DNA of 36,707 bases from Paracoccaceae bacterium (GCA_003550665.1 PUKW01000168.1:1-36707), one strand, 5' to 3'. Shown: positions 16,201 to 25,399, numbered from the stretch's first letter. The notes: generated by a model from the letters alone, not told the origin. Translations and numbers: made by a program.

Positions 16201-16788
16201 ATGGAAATGACGACGCTCTCGTTCGAAAACATGCACAACCATGGCGAGCTTTTCGCCAACCTTTTTCGCGCAAGACGAGAAACCTTTATCGTTGAGCACA
16301 AGTGGACCCTGCCACAGGCGCTCGGGATGGAGTACGACCAGTACGACACCCCGGCCAGCCGTTGGGTCGCGGTACATGAATTCGGCCAGGTCCTCGCAGG
16401 GATCCGACTCACCCCGACCACGGCGCGCTGCGGCATCTACACCTACATGATCCGCGATGCCCAGCGGGGGCTCCTGGAGGACATTCCGACCAACCTGCTC
16501 GACCAGGAGGCCCCCGTCGCCGATCATATCTGGGAGGCCTCGCGGATTTTCGTCGCGCGCGATGCACCGCACGAAAAGCGCCGCGAGATCCACGGCCGGC
16601 TGCTCGGCGAGATGACGCGAGCGGCGCGGGCCAACGGGGCGACCTGGCTGCTCTGCCTGATCCCGGGGATCTGGCCGCGTTGGCTCAAGCCCTACGGCAT
16701 CAAGGGCATTCCCGGCGGTCCGATGATGGACATCGAGGGCAGCCGCAACCAGTGCGTCTGGCTCGACCTGACTTCCAACCTGCATTGA
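16201..16788 (+). CDS. Acyl-homoserine-lactone synthase (LuxI family)
   Basis: 195-residue enzyme that joins an acyl chain from acyl-ACP to S-adenosylmethionine to make an N-acyl-homoserine lactone signal. The invariant N-terminal residues fall exactly at the family positions: Arg25, Phe29, Trp35, Glu44, Asp46 and Asp49 (GMEYDQYD). Arg69 in AGIRL, and Glu112 and Arg115 in WEASRIF, complete the active-site set. The ATG is preceded by a near-perfect AAGGAGA at seven bases, suggesting strong translation. Acyl chain length cannot be predicted. It forms a module with the LuxR gene upstream; a hairpin at 16828-16848 may end the unit. Confidence 0.93.
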   Translation: MEMTTLSFENMHNHGELFANLFRARRETFIVEHKWTLPQALGMEYDQYDTPASRWVAVHEFGQVLAGIRLTPTTARCGIYTYMIRDAQRGLLEDIPTNLLDQEAPVADHIWEASRIFVARDAPHEKRREIHGRLLGEMTRAARANGATWLLCLIPGIWPRWLKPYGIKGIPGGPMMDIEGSRNQCVWLDLTSNLH

Positions 16789-16827
16789 CGGGCGGATCGC
16801 CACCGCAATATCCGGGCGGCAGACCCC

Positions 16828-16848
16828 GCGCGCAGATGCACTGCGCGC
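16828..16848. terminator. Hairpin after luxI
   Basis: A perfect 8-bp stem, GCGCGCAG (16828-16835) with CTGCGCGC (16841-16848), and a 5-base loop ATGCA, 40 bases past the luxI stop. No T tract follows. It is the only clear stem before rarA and is a plausible end of the lux transcript. Confidence 0.45.
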
Positions 16849-16902
16849 CTCGCCGGGCGCGGCACCCTTTCAAGCCGCCGCGCCCGCGCATAATCTGGTC
16901 GC

Positions 16903-18219
16903 ATGGCCGACCTGTTCGATACGTCCCAGACCCCGCCTCCCGCCACCGATGCGCCGCGTCCGCTGGCGGACCGTCTGCGACCGCAGAGCCTCGATGCCGT
17001 CACCGGTCAGGACGCAGTGCTGGCGCCCGACGGCCCCGTCGGCGCCATGCTCGCGGCGGGCAGTCTCTCATCGCTCATCCTGTGGGGTCCGCCCGGCGTC
17101 GGCAAGACCACCATCGCGCGGCTCCTGGCCGAGGCGGCCGGGCTGAGCTTCACGCAGCTCAGTGCCATTTTCACGGGGGTTTCGGATCTTCGAAAGATTT
17201 TCGATGCCGCGCAGCTTCGGCGCGGGTCGGGAACCGGGACGCTCCTGTTCGTCGATGATATTCACAGGTTCAACAAGGCGCAGCAGGACAGCTTCCTGCC
17301 GCACATGGAGGATGGCACGATCGTCCTGGTTGGTGCCACCACGGAAAATCCCGCATTTGAATTGAATGCTGCGCTTTTGAGCCGCGCGCAGGTGATCACT
17401 CTGCAGCGGCTCACGCTTGCGGACATGGAGCGGCTGGCGCAGCGCGCAGAGGCCGAGCTGGACGCGCCGCTGCCACTGACGGGTCCGGCGCGCGCGGCGC
17501 TTCTGGAGATGGCCGATGGCGACGGGCGCGCGCTGCTCAACCTGATCGAGCAGATCGCGGCGTGGCGGCCGGATACGCCCATCGACGCACCGACGCTGGC
17601 AGCACGGCTCATGCGCCGGGCGGCGCAATACGACAAGTCCGGCGATGCGCATTACAATCTCATCTCCGCGCTTCACAAATCCGTGCGCGGCTCCGATCCG
17701 GACGCCGCGCTCTACTGGTTTGCGCGCATGCTCGAGGGCGGGGAGGATCCGCGTTTCCTGGCGCGGCGCATCACGCGCATGGCGGTGGAGGATATCGGCC
17801 TCGCCGACCCGCAGGCGCAGGCGATCTGCCTGCAGTCATGGGAGACCTATGAGCGCCTCGGCAGCCCGGAGGGCGAGCTCGCGCTGGCGCAGGCGGTCGT
17901 CCATCTCGCGCTGGCGCCGAAATCGAACGCGGTTTACGCCGCTTACAAGGCCGCGCGCGCGCTCGCGGCAAGGACCGGGTCCGAGCCGCCGCCAAGGCAC
18001 ATCCTCAACGCTCCCACCGGCCTGATGAAGGCGCAGGGCTATGGCGCGGGTTACGCCTATGACCATGATGCCGACGATGCCTTCTCAGGGCAGAACTACT
18101 TTCCCGAGGACATGCAGCGGCCCGTCCTCTATAAGCCGCCCGAACGGGGCTTCGAGCGCGAGCTGCGCAAGCGGCTCGACTGGTTCGCAAAGCTGCGCGC
18201 GCGGCGCGGCGGCGGTTGA
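16903..18219 (+). CDS. rarA: Replication-associated recombination protein A (RarA/MgsA AAA+ ATPase)
   Basis: 438-residue AAA+ ATPase related to clamp-loader subunits and eukaryotic WRNIP1, acting at stalled replication forks. Walker A is GPPGVGKT near residue 63. ATTENPAFELNAALLSRAQV contains sensor 1 and the Arg finger region. The C-terminal tetramerisation domain follows from about 235 (YDKSGDAHYNLISALHKS). Walker B reads LLFVDDIHRFNKAQQD. Family members normally have DEIH, so the catalytic Glu is replaced by Asp. The region 17160-17400 uses AT-richer codons than its flanks. No clear Shine-Dalgarno precedes the ATG; a TAATCT element at 16891-16896 would place the transcript start close to it. 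Confidence 0.93.
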   Translation: MADLFDTSQTPPPATDAPRPLADRLRPQSLDAVTGQDAVLAPDGPVGAMLAAGSLSSLILWGPPGVGKTTIARLLAEAAGLSFTQLSAIFTGVSDLRKIFDAAQLRRGSGTGTLLFVDDIHRFNKAQQDSFLPHMEDGTIVLVGATTENPAFELNAALLSRAQVITLQRLTLADMERLAQRAEAELDAPLPLTGPARAALLEMADGDGRALLNLIEQIAAWRPDTPIDAPTLAARLMRRAAQYDKSGDAHYNLISALHKSVRGSDPDAALYWFARMLEGGEDPRFLARRITRMAVEDIGLADPQAQAICLQSWETYERLGSPEGELALAQAVVHLALAPKSNAVYAAYKAARALAARTGSEPPPRHILNAPTGLMKAQGYGAGYAYDHDADDAFSGQNYFPEDMQRPVLYKPPERGFERELRKRLDWFAKLRARRGGG

Positions 18220-18295
18220 CAATGCCCGAGCGGCGCGAAACACACGCGCTCATGCGCACCCTTCCCCGCATTCCTCCGGCGCCCCGAGGCGGCGC

Positions 18296-19333
18296 ATGAG
18301 CGGCGTCCGGACCCTGACGCTCGGGCCCGACGACGCCGAGCAGCGGCTCGATCGTTGGCTGCGCAAGCGCTACCCGCAACTCACCCAGGGCCGCATCGAG
18401 AAGATGTGCCGCAAGGGGGAGCTGCGGCTCGATGGCGGGCGCGTGAAGCCCGCGGCGCGGCTCGAGGCGGGGCAGACCCTGCGCCTGCCGCCGCTGCCCG
18501 AGACCGCGCCGCCGCCGCCCGCCGAGGTGAGCGCATCCGATGCCGAGATGATCCGCGCCGCGGTGCTGTGGCACGATCAGCACATCATCGCACTCAACAA
18601 GCCGCCGGGCCTGCCGAGCCAGGGTGGCAGCGGCGTGGGCGGGCGCCATATCGACGGGCTCGCCGGGGCGCTGTGCTATGGCTACAAGGACAAGCCGAGC
18701 CTCGTCCACCGGCTCGACCGGGATACCTCGGGGGTGATGCTGCTTGCGCGTACACCGCGGGTGGCGCGGCGGCTCTCGGAGGCGTTTCGCGGCCGCGACA
18801 CCCGCAAGATCTATTGGGCGCTCACGGCCGGCGTGCCCCAGCCGCGCATGGGCACGATCCGTTACGGGCTCGTCAAGGCGCCGGGTCGCGGCGCGCAGGG
18901 CGAGGGTGAGAAGATGCGCTGCGTGGCGCCCGACGCCGTGGCCGACACGCCGGGCGCGAAGCGCGCCACGACGGATTTCGCCGTGCTCGAAACCCTCGGC
19001 CAGCGCGCGGCCTGGGTGGCGCTAGTGCCCGTGACGGGGCGCACCCACCAGCTGCGCGCGCACATGGCCGAGCTCGGCCACCCGATCGTGGGGGATGGCA
19101 AGTATGGCGGCTCCGGGCAGGAGAAGGCCGAGGGCGGCTGGGGCGCGCAGCTCGGTGGCGAGATCAGCCGCAAGCTGCACCTGCATGCGCGGCATCTGCA
19201 GCTCACGCATCCGGTCACCGGGGCGGCGCTGAGCATCACCGCCCCGTTGCCCGGCCACATGGCGCGCAGCTGGGCGACATTCGGCTGGTCGCCCGACGAC
19301 GTCCCCGATGACCCGTTCGAGGCGCCGCGATGA
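18296..19333 (+). CDS. RluC/RluD-family ribosomal RNA pseudouridine synthase
   Basis: 345-residue enzyme that converts specific uridines of 23S rRNA to pseudouridine. The N-terminal S4-like RNA-binding domain is at about 12-62 (EQRLDRWLRKRYPQL, GRIEKMCRKGELRLDG). The catalytic domain has HRLDRDTSGVMLLAR with the catalytic Asp, then VTGRTHQLRAHMAELGHPIVGDGKYGG. The ATG at 18296 follows GAGG and starts the protein directly before the S4 domain. Its stop overlaps the next gene (ATGA), forming a three-gene run with the HAD phosphatase and ATP12. RluC is the closest type; exact target uridines are not readable. Confidence 0.9.
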   Translation: MSGVRTLTLGPDDAEQRLDRWLRKRYPQLTQGRIEKMCRKGELRLDGGRVKPAARLEAGQTLRLPPLPETAPPPPAEVSASDAEMIRAAVLWHDQHIIALNKPPGLPSQGGSGVGGRHIDGLAGALCYGYKDKPSLVHRLDRDTSGVMLLARTPRVARRLSEAFRGRDTRKIYWALTAGVPQPRMGTIRYGLVKAPGRGAQGEGEKMRCVAPDAVADTPGAKRATTDFAVLETLGQRAAWVALVPVTGRTHQLRAHMAELGHPIVGDGKYGGSGQEKAEGGWGAQLGGEISRKLHLHARHLQLTHPVTGAALSITAPLPGHMARSWATFGWSPDDVPDDPFEAPR

Positions 19334-19995
19334 CGCTGCGGCTGATCGTCTTCGACGTGGACGGCACGCTGATCGACAGCCAGCGCGAGATCTGCGCGGC
19401 GATGCGGGCGGCCTATGCCGATCTGGATGTTGCGCCGCCGCCCGATGACGCGATCCTGTCGATCGTCGGGCTGTCGCTGCCGCAGGCGATCCGCCGTCTC
19501 GCGCCGGAACTTTCGGAGCAGCGGCAGGACGCCCTCGCCAATGGCTATCGCGCGCATTTCGCCCGCGCGCGCCGGGCCGGGGCGCTGCCGCCGCTCTATC
19601 CGGGCGCGCGCGGGCTGCTCGATGCGCTCGCCGCGCAGGACGACACGCTGCTCGGCATTGCCACGGGAAAGTCGCGGCGCGGGCTCGTCGAGCTTCTCGA
19701 GATGCACGGGCTTGGCGCGCGCTTTCTCACCATGCAGGTGGCCGACGATCACCCGTCCAAGCCGCACCCGGCGATGCTGCACGCGGCGCTCGCGGCGACG
19801 GGGGTCGAGGCGGGCGCGGCGACGATGATCGGCGATACGGAGTTCGACATGGAGATGGCACGCATGGCCGGGCTGCGCGGGCTCGGCGCGGGATGGGGAT
19901 ACCATGACGCGGCGCGGCTGCGCGCGGCCGGGGCGGAGCAGGTGCTGCCGGACATGAAGGCGCTTGGCGCCGTGCTCGGGGCCGGGCGGGCATGA
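19330..19995 (+). CDS. HAD-superfamily phosphatase, Gph-like
   Basis: 221-residue HAD subfamily IA hydrolase. Motif I is FDVDGTLID (Asp9, Asp11), motif II is GIATGKS, the motif III Lys lies in HPSKPHPAML and motif IV is MIGDTEFDMEMA. A helical cap lies between motifs I and II. Similar alphaproteobacterial proteins are annotated as phosphoglycolate phosphatase-like, but the substrate is not certain. It overlaps the pseudouridine synthase before it and the ATP12 gene after it by four bases each. Confidence 0.88.
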   Translation: MTLRLIVFDVDGTLIDSQREICAAMRAAYADLDVAPPPDDAILSIVGLSLPQAIRRLAPELSEQRQDALANGYRAHFARARRAGALPPLYPGARGLLDALAAQDDTLLGIATGKSRRGLVELLEMHGLGARFLTMQVADDHPSKPHPAMLHAALAATGVEAGAATMIGDTEFDMEMARMAGLRGLGAGWGYHDAARLRAAGAEQVLPDMKALGAVLGAGRA

Positions 19996-20714
19996 GCGGC
20001 TGGGCGCCCCGGCGATTCTGGCGCGCGGCGCGCGCGGCACCGCGCGACGGCGGCTATACCGTCGAACTCGATGCGCGCCCGGTGCGAACCCCGGCCAAGG
20101 CGCCGCTCGTCGTGCCGACCGAAACGCTCGCAACCGAGATCGCCGCCGAATGGGACGCGCAAGGCGAGACGATCGATCCGGGCTCGATGCCCGCCACCCG
20201 CGCGGCCAACGCGGCCATCGACAAGGTCGCCCCGCAGCGCGGCGCCGTGATCTCGGCGCTTGCGGGCTACGGCGCGACCGATCTGCTGTGCTACCGCGCC
20301 ACTGCGCCCGAAGGGCTGCGCGCGCGGCAGGCGCGAGCCTGGGACCCGCTGCTCGGCTGGGCGGCGCAGACGCTCGGCGCGCGGCTCGAGGTCACGCAGG
20401 GGATCATGCCGGTGACGCAGCCGGATGAAAGTCTCGCCGCGCTCGCGGATCACGTCGCCGCGCATGGGGATTTCGAACTCTGCGCGCTCGACGAGCTGGT
20501 GGCACTTTCGGGCTCGCTGGTAATCGGGCTGGCCGTCGCCACGCGGCATCGATCGGCGGCGACCTTGTGGCAGGCCGCGCAGCTCGATGAAAGCTGGCAG
20601 ATCGAGCAATGGGGCGCGGACGCGGACGCCGCGCAGAGCGCGCTCCACAAGCGCGACGCCTTCCTGTGCGCCGAGCGGTTCCTGCTTCTGGCCCGCGGCG
20701 AGAGCGATTCGTGA
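19992..20714 (+). CDS. ATP12-family F1-ATPase assembly chaperone
   Basis: 240-residue protein of the ATP12 family, which in mitochondria binds the alpha subunit during F1 assembly and is common in alphaproteobacteria. Recognisable elements are RRFWRAARAAPRDGGYTVELDAR at the start (split here as FWRAA and GGYTVELDARPVRTPAK), then AEWDAQGETIDPGSMPATRAANAAID and the central GYGATDLLCYRA. Starts at ATGA over the HAD stop. The distance from any atp operon cannot be judged in this window. Confidence 0.9.
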   Translation: MSGWAPRRFWRAARAAPRDGGYTVELDARPVRTPAKAPLVVPTETLATEIAAEWDAQGETIDPGSMPATRAANAAIDKVAPQRGAVISALAGYGATDLLCYRATAPEGLRARQARAWDPLLGWAAQTLGARLEVTQGIMPVTQPDESLAALADHVAAHGDFELCALDELVALSGSLVIGLAVATRHRSAATLWQAAQLDESWQIEQWGADADAAQSALHKRDAFLCAERFLLLARGESDS

Positions 20715-20858
20715 GCCTTCAACGCCGTTGCCGGGCTTGACGCCGTCGCCTTGATCGGCCCACAGTCGCAAGGGCTTGCGGGGTGGTCCTGCAATGCCGT
20801 GACGCGCCCTCGCGCGCTCCCGGCCCGGCCCTGTGCGGGATAGTTCCGGAAAGGACGC

Positions 20859-21872
20859 ATGCGACGCATCAATCTGCTTGGCAGCATAGGCGCCGCCATT
20901 CTCAGCGCTGGCGCGGCCCCGGCATCGACGCTCGAGACCGTGCGTGAGCGCGGAGAACTGCGTTGCGGCATCTCGACCGAACAGAAAGGCTTTGCCGAGC
21001 GCGACGCGGACGGCGCGTGGCGCGGCTTCGATATTGCCCTTTGCGAGGCGGTGGCGGCGGCGGTGCTCGATGATCCGGAAGCGGTGCGATTCGTCACCGG
21101 CGTGGACGATCACCCGCGCGAGACGATGGAGCTCGGCGAGATCGACCTTCTGCTCGGCGACTCGAAATGGACCTTCGACAACGATGTCGGGCGCGGGCTC
21201 GAATTCGCCGCGATCAGCTACCGCGACGGGCAGGGCTTCATGATCCGGCGCGAAAGCGGGATCACCACGGCGCGCGATCTCTACGATGTGGAAATCTGTG
21301 TGCGCGCCGACAGCATGGATGAGCGCAACCTGACCGACTATTTCGGCAGCGATCTCGAGACCGATCCGCTGCGCGTCGATGACAGCGCGGCGGCGCGCTC
21401 GGCCTATCTCGCCGATGACTGCGAGGCCTATACCGCCGATACGACGCTGCTCGCGGCGATGCGCGCGGATTTCTTCGAACCCTCCGACCATGTCATCCTG
21501 CCCGAGGTGATCTCGAAGGCGCCGCGCGGACCGGTGGTGCGCGACGACGATCCGGGCTGGGCCCGCGTCGTTCGGTGGACGCTCAACGCGCTCATCGCCG
21601 CCGAAGAGCTTGGCGTGAGCAAGGACAATATCGAGGAGCTGATCGACGAGACCGACACCCCGGAAATCAACCGGCTGCTCGGCACGACCGAGGATTTCGG
21701 CGACCGGCTCGGGCTCGACGATGCCTGGGCGCGTCGCGCGATCGAATCGGTGGGCAATTACGGCGAGATCTATGCGCGCACGATCGGTGCGGAGACCGAG
21801 ATCGGCCTTGCGCGCGGGCTCAACGCGCAATGGTCCGATGGCGGGCTGCTCTACGCGCTGCCGTTTCGCTGA
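20859..21872 (+). CDS. AapJ-like amino-acid ABC transporter substrate-binding protein
   Basis: 337-residue periplasmic solute-binding protein of the family 3 type. A signal peptide is visible (MRRINLLGSIGAAILSAGAAPAS), and the mature part begins TLETVRERGELRCGIS. Then come GFAERDADGAWRGFDIALCEAVAAAVL, IDLLLGDSKWTFDND and the second-lobe SYRDGQGFMIRRESG. Length and order match AapJ, the general L-amino-acid receptor. No permease or ATPase genes follow; the next gene converges after four bases, so it is an orphan receptor here. GGAAAGGACGC before the ATG gives a good ribosome binding site. Confidence 0.88.
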   Translation: MRRINLLGSIGAAILSAGAAPASTLETVRERGELRCGISTEQKGFAERDADGAWRGFDIALCEAVAAAVLDDPEAVRFVTGVDDHPRETMELGEIDLLLGDSKWTFDNDVGRGLEFAAISYRDGQGFMIRRESGITTARDLYDVEICVRADSMDERNLTDYFGSDLETDPLRVDDSAAARSAYLADDCEAYTADTTLLAAMRADFFEPSDHVILPEVISKAPRGPVVRDDDPGWARVVRWTLNALIAAEELGVSKDNIEELIDETDTPEINRLLGTTEDFGDRLGLDDAWARRAIESVGNYGEIYARTIGAETEIGLARGLNAQWSDGGLLYALPFR

Positions 21873-21876
21873 TCCG

Positions 21877-22380
21877 TCAGTCGAGGTCGCGCGGGACGCG
21901 GAATGCCACGACCGCGCCGGTTCCGGGGCGCAGGGCGTGCCAGTCCTCGATCCCGAAATCGGCGACCAGCGTCGCGCCGGTCGGGTAGCGGGCGAAATCG
22001 GGGTGGTCGGGCGGTGCGGCGACGAGTTGCGCGGCAAAGGCGGCGATGCCGGGGTTGTGCCCGACGACGATGACGCAGGCGCCCTCGGCTTGTTCGAGAA
22101 CGCGCAGCATGGCGAGCGGCTCGGCGTGAAAGAGGGCCGGTGCGACGATCTCTGGCGCGGCGCGCGGCAACTCGGCGGCGATCCGCGCCCAGGTCTCGCG
22201 GGTGCGCGCCGCGCTCGAGACGAGGGCCGCGTCGGGGATGTGCCCGGCGCCGGTCAGCCATTTTCCGATCCGCGTTGCCGCGGCGCGTCCGCGCGCATTG
22301 AGCACCCGGTCATGATCCGGCAGCGTCGGGTCGTCCCAGCTCGACTTCGCGTGGCGGGTGAGGATCAGGCGACGGGTCAT
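21877..22380 (-). CDS. SixA-type histidine phosphatase
   Basis: 167-residue small phosphoglycerate-mutase-fold phosphatase. The catalytic N-terminal motif is LTRHAKSSW (the RHG equivalent with the phospho-accepting His), the Arg is in SSAARTRETW, and the second His is in VIVVGHNPGIAAF. SixA relatives remove phosphate from histidine in phosphotransfer or PTS proteins; the substrate here is unknown. The ATG overlaps the stop of the ferredoxin-like gene (ATGA). It is the last gene of the long minus-strand run and converges with the binding protein gene. Confidence 0.88.
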   Translation of the reverse strand: MTRRLILTRHAKSSWDDPTLPDHDRVLNARGRAAATRIGKWLTGAGHIPDAALVSSAARTRETWARIAAELPRAAPEIVAPALFHAEPLAMLRVLEQAEGACVIVVGHNPGIAAFAAQLVAAPPDHPDFARYPTGATLVADFGIEDWHALRPGTGAVVAFRVPRDLD

Positions 22381-23042
22381 GGCTGGTGAAATCGGCTCAT
22401 GTGATAGGCGGACCGGGCCGGGTCGCGGCGATAGAGGCGGCTGACGGGACAGGCCCGGCGCACCGCGCACCCCTGTTCGAGGCAGTCGCGTCCGCCCGGC
22501 GTATCCAGAAAGGCGCGGCACGCCGGAACATCATAGCCTGCGGCGCCGAGGGCGTCCGCGGGGCATGCCGACAGGCAGGGCCGGTCCGCGCAGGCGGCGC
22601 AGGGCGATGCCGGCGGCGCTTCGGGCAGCGCAAGCCGCGGCCCGAGCGCAAGCGCGCCGCGAAACGAGACGAGCAGCCCCGCCGTCTCATGGACGAGCAG
22701 GCGCACCGGCGAGGTCCAGGCCCGCCCGGTGCGCAGCGCCCAGGCCTGAAACGGCACCCATGGTGGGCCGTCGAACGGATAGAGCGCTGCGGCGTCGAAA
22801 CGCCGGGCCAGCGCGCCGATCACCCGGCGCGACCAGCGATCGAGCGGATCGGCGCCGCCGTCGAGAAACTCGGGCGCGGCGGTGACATGGCTCCAGAAAC
22901 CCGGCTCCGCCGGCCCCAGAAGCAGGAGCGTTCCCGTGCCCGCGGGGGCGCCGTCCGCTGGGCGGGGATGAAATCCGCCGAGGATCTCGAGCGCCTCGGC
23001 GTCGGCTGCCCGTGCGATCCCTTCGTGGTCGGGCGTACTCAT
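22377..23042 (-). CDS. Ferredoxin-like protein with Cys-rich C-terminal domain
   Basis: 221-residue protein. The N-terminal 140 residues show no motif I can name, though they contain many aromatics ([13 protein letters not shown]). The C-terminal domain has Cys148, 151, 156 and 160 in [14 protein letters not shown], a normal [4Fe-4S] ligand set. A second group, Cys175, 187, 192 and 198, has irregular spacing (ACPV at the end) and may bind another cluster. The layout recalls the end of QueG-like epoxyqueuosine reductases, but the protein is much shorter and lacks their N-terminal domain. It lies between argB and the SixA phosphatase with four-base overlaps on both sides. Function unknown. Confidence 0.75.
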   Translation of the reverse strand: MSTPDHEGIARAADAEALEILGGFHPRPADGAPAGTGTLLLLGPAEPGFWSHVTAAPEFLDGGADPLDRWSRRVIGALARRFDAAALYPFDGPPWVPFQAWALRTGRAWTSPVRLLVHETAGLLVSFRGALALGPRLALPEAPPASPCAACADRPCLSACPADALGAAGYDVPACRAFLDTPGGRDCLEQGCAVRRACPVSRLYRRDPARSAYHMSRFHQP

Positions 23043-23902
23043 CCGGCGGCGCGGCGCGGCCCGCGGATCAGGCTGCCGGCGCCGTGCTCGGTGAAAAGCT
23101 CCAGCAGGCAGGCATTCTGCGCCCGCCCGTCCAGGATCACGACCGCGCGCACGCCGCCCTCGATCGCCTTGAGCGCCGTTTCGGTCTTGGGGATCATGCC
23201 GCCCGCGATGGTACCGTCGCGCGTCATGGCGCGCACATGCTCGGGATCGATCTCGGTGATGACGGCGCCGCTGTCGTCCATGACCCCGGCGACATCGGTG
23301 AGCAGAAGCAACCGGTCCGCCCGCAGCGCCGCCGCGATCGCGCCCGCCGCCGTGTCGCCGTTCACGTTGAGGGTCTCACCGCCCGCGCCGGCGCCGAGCG
23401 GGGCGACGACGGGGATCATCCCGGCCTCGAAGAGCCGCTCCAGAACCTCGGTATTGATCTCATCGGGCCGCCCGACGAAGCCGAGCTCGGCGTCGTCGCG
23501 CTCGCAGCGCATCAGCCCGGCATCCTTGCCCGAAAGCCCGACGGCCTTGCCGCCCTGATCGTTGATGGCCTGCGCGATACGCTTGTTGATCCGGCCCGAC
23601 AGGACCATCTCGACGACCTCGATCGTCGGCTGGTCGGTGACGCGCTTGCCGCGCACGAACTGCGAGACGATGCCGAGCCGGCCGAGAGTTTCGTTGATGA
23701 GCGGGCCGCCGCCATGCACGACGACCGGGTTCACGCCGACCTGGCGCATCAGGACGATGTCGCGGGCGAAGCTCTCCATCGCCGCGTCGTCGCCCATCGC
23801 GTTGCCGCCGAACTTGATCACGACGATGGCGCCGGTGTAGCGCTGCAGGTATGGCAACGCCTCCGACAGGGTGCGGGCCGTCGCGATCCAGTCTCGGGTC
23901 AT
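23039..23902 (-). CDS. argB: Acetylglutamate kinase
   Basis: 287-residue amino-acid kinase family enzyme that phosphorylates N-acetylglutamate, the second step of arginine synthesis. Key motifs are [11 protein letters not shown] (phosphate binding), [13 protein letters not shown] (substrate Gly-rich loop), [15 protein letters not shown] and [17 protein letters not shown]. The C-terminal Gly-Ala region and an N-terminal helix ([18 protein letters not shown]) fit the arginine-inhibited hexameric type. ATG 23902 is chosen because AAGAGA lies before it; an in-frame ATG at 23920 would add six residues with no ribosome binding site. engB lies 82 bases upstream. Confidence 0.96.
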   Translation of the reverse strand: MTRDWIATARTLSEALPYLQRYTGAIVVIKFGGNAMGDDAAMESFARDIVLMRQVGVNPVVVHGGGPLINETLGRLGIVSQFVRGKRVTDQPTIEVVEMVLSGRINKRIAQAINDQGGKAVGLSGKDAGLMRCERDDAELGFVGRPDEINTEVLERLFEAGMIPVVAPLGAGAGGETLNVNGDTAAGAIAAALRADRLLLLTDVAGVMDDSGAVITEIDPEHVRAMTRDGTIAGGMIPKTETALKAIEGGVRAVVILDGRAQNACLLELFTEHGAGSLIRGPRRAAG

Positions 23903-23984
23903 GGTGGTGCGTCTCTTCATGGGCGTTTTTCGCGTCCGATGCGTCCTGTTAGCGCGACCCGGCGCCGGCGCCAAGAGGGGCGGT

Positions 23985-24635
23985 TCAGTCCATCCCGGCG
24001 ATGATCGCGCGCAGCGTCGCGATCCCGTCGCCTTTCTCCGCCGAGGTCAGGACGAGTTCCGGAAACGCCGCCGGATGCGCCTGAAGCCCGGCGCGCAGCT
24101 GCGCGAGCACATCCGCGCGCGCTGCGGCCTTGACCTTGTCGGCCTTGGTGAGAACCACCTGGAAGGTCACGGCAGCCTGATCGAGCAGCGTCATGATCTG
24201 CGCATCGGGCGGCTTGAGGCCATGCCGCGCATCCACGAGCACGAAGGCGCGGCGCAGATTCGGCCGCCCGGCGAGATAGGCGCGCAGCAGCGCCTGCCAT
24301 TTCTCCACCACCGCGAGCGGCGCCTTGGCATAGCCGTAGCCGGGCAGATCGACGAGATAATGCGTCGCGCCGAGCGTGAAATAGTTGATTTCCTGCGTGC
24401 GCCCCGGCGTGCCGGAGGTCCGCGCGATGCTGTTTCGCCCCGTCAGCGCATTGATGAGCGTCGATTTCCCGACATTGGAGCGCCCGGCGAAACAGACCTC
24501 GATGCGTTCGCCCGCGGGCAGCCCGTCCATCGTCACAACGCCCTTGAGAAAATCCACGGGCCCCGCGAAGAGCTTGCGCCCGCGCTCCGCGGCGGCGGGG
24601 TCGGGGGCCTCGACGAGGGGAAAGGGCAGGGTCAC
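23985..24635 (-). CDS. engB: Ribosome biogenesis GTP-binding protein YihA/YsxC (EngB)
   Basis: 216-residue small GTPase needed for large-subunit assembly. G1 is GRSNVGKS (51-58), G2 is in TSGTPGRTQ (74-81), G3 is DLPG (96-99) followed by GYGYAKAP, G4 is TKAD (163-166) and G5 lies in [11 protein letters not shown]. Length is typical. The start is GTG overlapping the MOSC stop (GTGA). It belongs to the yidC - MOSC - engB - argB run that is conserved in Rhodobacteraceae. Confidence 0.96.
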   Translation of the reverse strand: MTLPFPLVEAPDPAAAERGRKLFAGPVDFLKGVVTMDGLPAGERIEVCFAGRSNVGKSTLINALTGRNSIARTSGTPGRTQEINYFTLGATHYLVDLPGYGYAKAPLAVVEKWQALLRAYLAGRPNLRRAFVLVDARHGLKPPDAQIMTLLDQAAVTFQVVLTKADKVKAAARADVLAQLRAGLQAHPAAFPELVLTSAEKGDGIATLRAIIAGMD

Positions 24636-25399
24636 GACACGCGCACCGGGTCGCCCGGCCGCACCGCGCCGCCGCGGATCACGGTCGCGTAGACGCCGAA
24701 ATCGCGATGCCCGAACGCGGCGTCGAGCGCGCCGAGCGTGTCGGCATCCGCGCGTCCGGTCTCGGGGTTCGCGGTCGTGGCGGCACAGCGGGTGATGCGC
24801 TCATTGATGCGCAGCACGGCGTCGCCGACCTCGATTTCGCGGCCGATCAGATCGAACTCGGCCCAGGGCGCCAGCCCGTCGAGCCAGAGATTGCCGCGAA
24901 AGCGATGCACCGACAGGTCGCAGCCGAGCACCGCGCCAAGCGCGCGCAGCGAGCCCGCATTGAGAAGCGCAACATAGGGCGAGGGCACATCCGAAAGCGG
25001 CTGGTCCTGCGGTGCGCGCACTCCCCTGTGCGGCGCCGGGCGGTCGCCGGGCCAGAGCGGCGCGAGCCATGCGAGCAGTCGCTGCGCGTCCTCGGGATCG
25101 TCGGGCGCGACCTCGATGGCGGGCGCATCGGGATGGGCGAGCGCGATCCGGTCGGTCTGCGGGGCGAAGCGCGCCGTGACCGCCATGAGGCTGTGCCCGG
25201 TCACGCCGCGCAGAAATCGCGATTTCGGCACCCAGCAGCCCGGATCGTCATCGATGCCCGCCTCGGCATGCGCGACGGCCCACCGACGATCATGGGGCAG
25301 GGCGCGGCCTGGCTCGAGCGTCACCGTGTCGAGCACCTCGTAGCCGACCGACTTGATCGGGTGCCGGCAGATCCCGGCGAGGTGCCCCGCCTGGTTCAC
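24632..25399 (-). CDS. MOSC-domain protein
   Basis: 255-residue protein with an N-terminal MOSC beta-barrel (GICRHPIKSVGYEVLD, GRALPHDRRWAV) and a C-terminal MOSC domain. The latter has FRGNLWLDGLAPWAE and the conserved Cys205 in RITRCAATTANPETG, the residue that binds the molybdenum cofactor or sulfur in mARC- and YiiM-like proteins. It may be a molybdopterin-dependent reductase component or sulfur carrier; there is no partner reductase nearby. GTG start overlaps the yidC stop. Confidence 0.9.
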   Translation of the reverse strand: MNQAGHLAGICRHPIKSVGYEVLDTVTLEPGRALPHDRRWAVAHAEAGIDDDPGCWVPKSRFLRGVTGHSLMAVTARFAPQTDRIALAHPDAPAIEVAPDDPEDAQRLLAWLAPLWPGDRPAPHRGVRAPQDQPLSDVPSPYVALLNAGSLRALGAVLGCDLSVHRFRGNLWLDGLAPWAEFDLIGREIEVGDAVLRINERITRCAATTANPETGRADADTLGALDAAFGHRDFGVYATVIRGGAVRPGDPVRVS

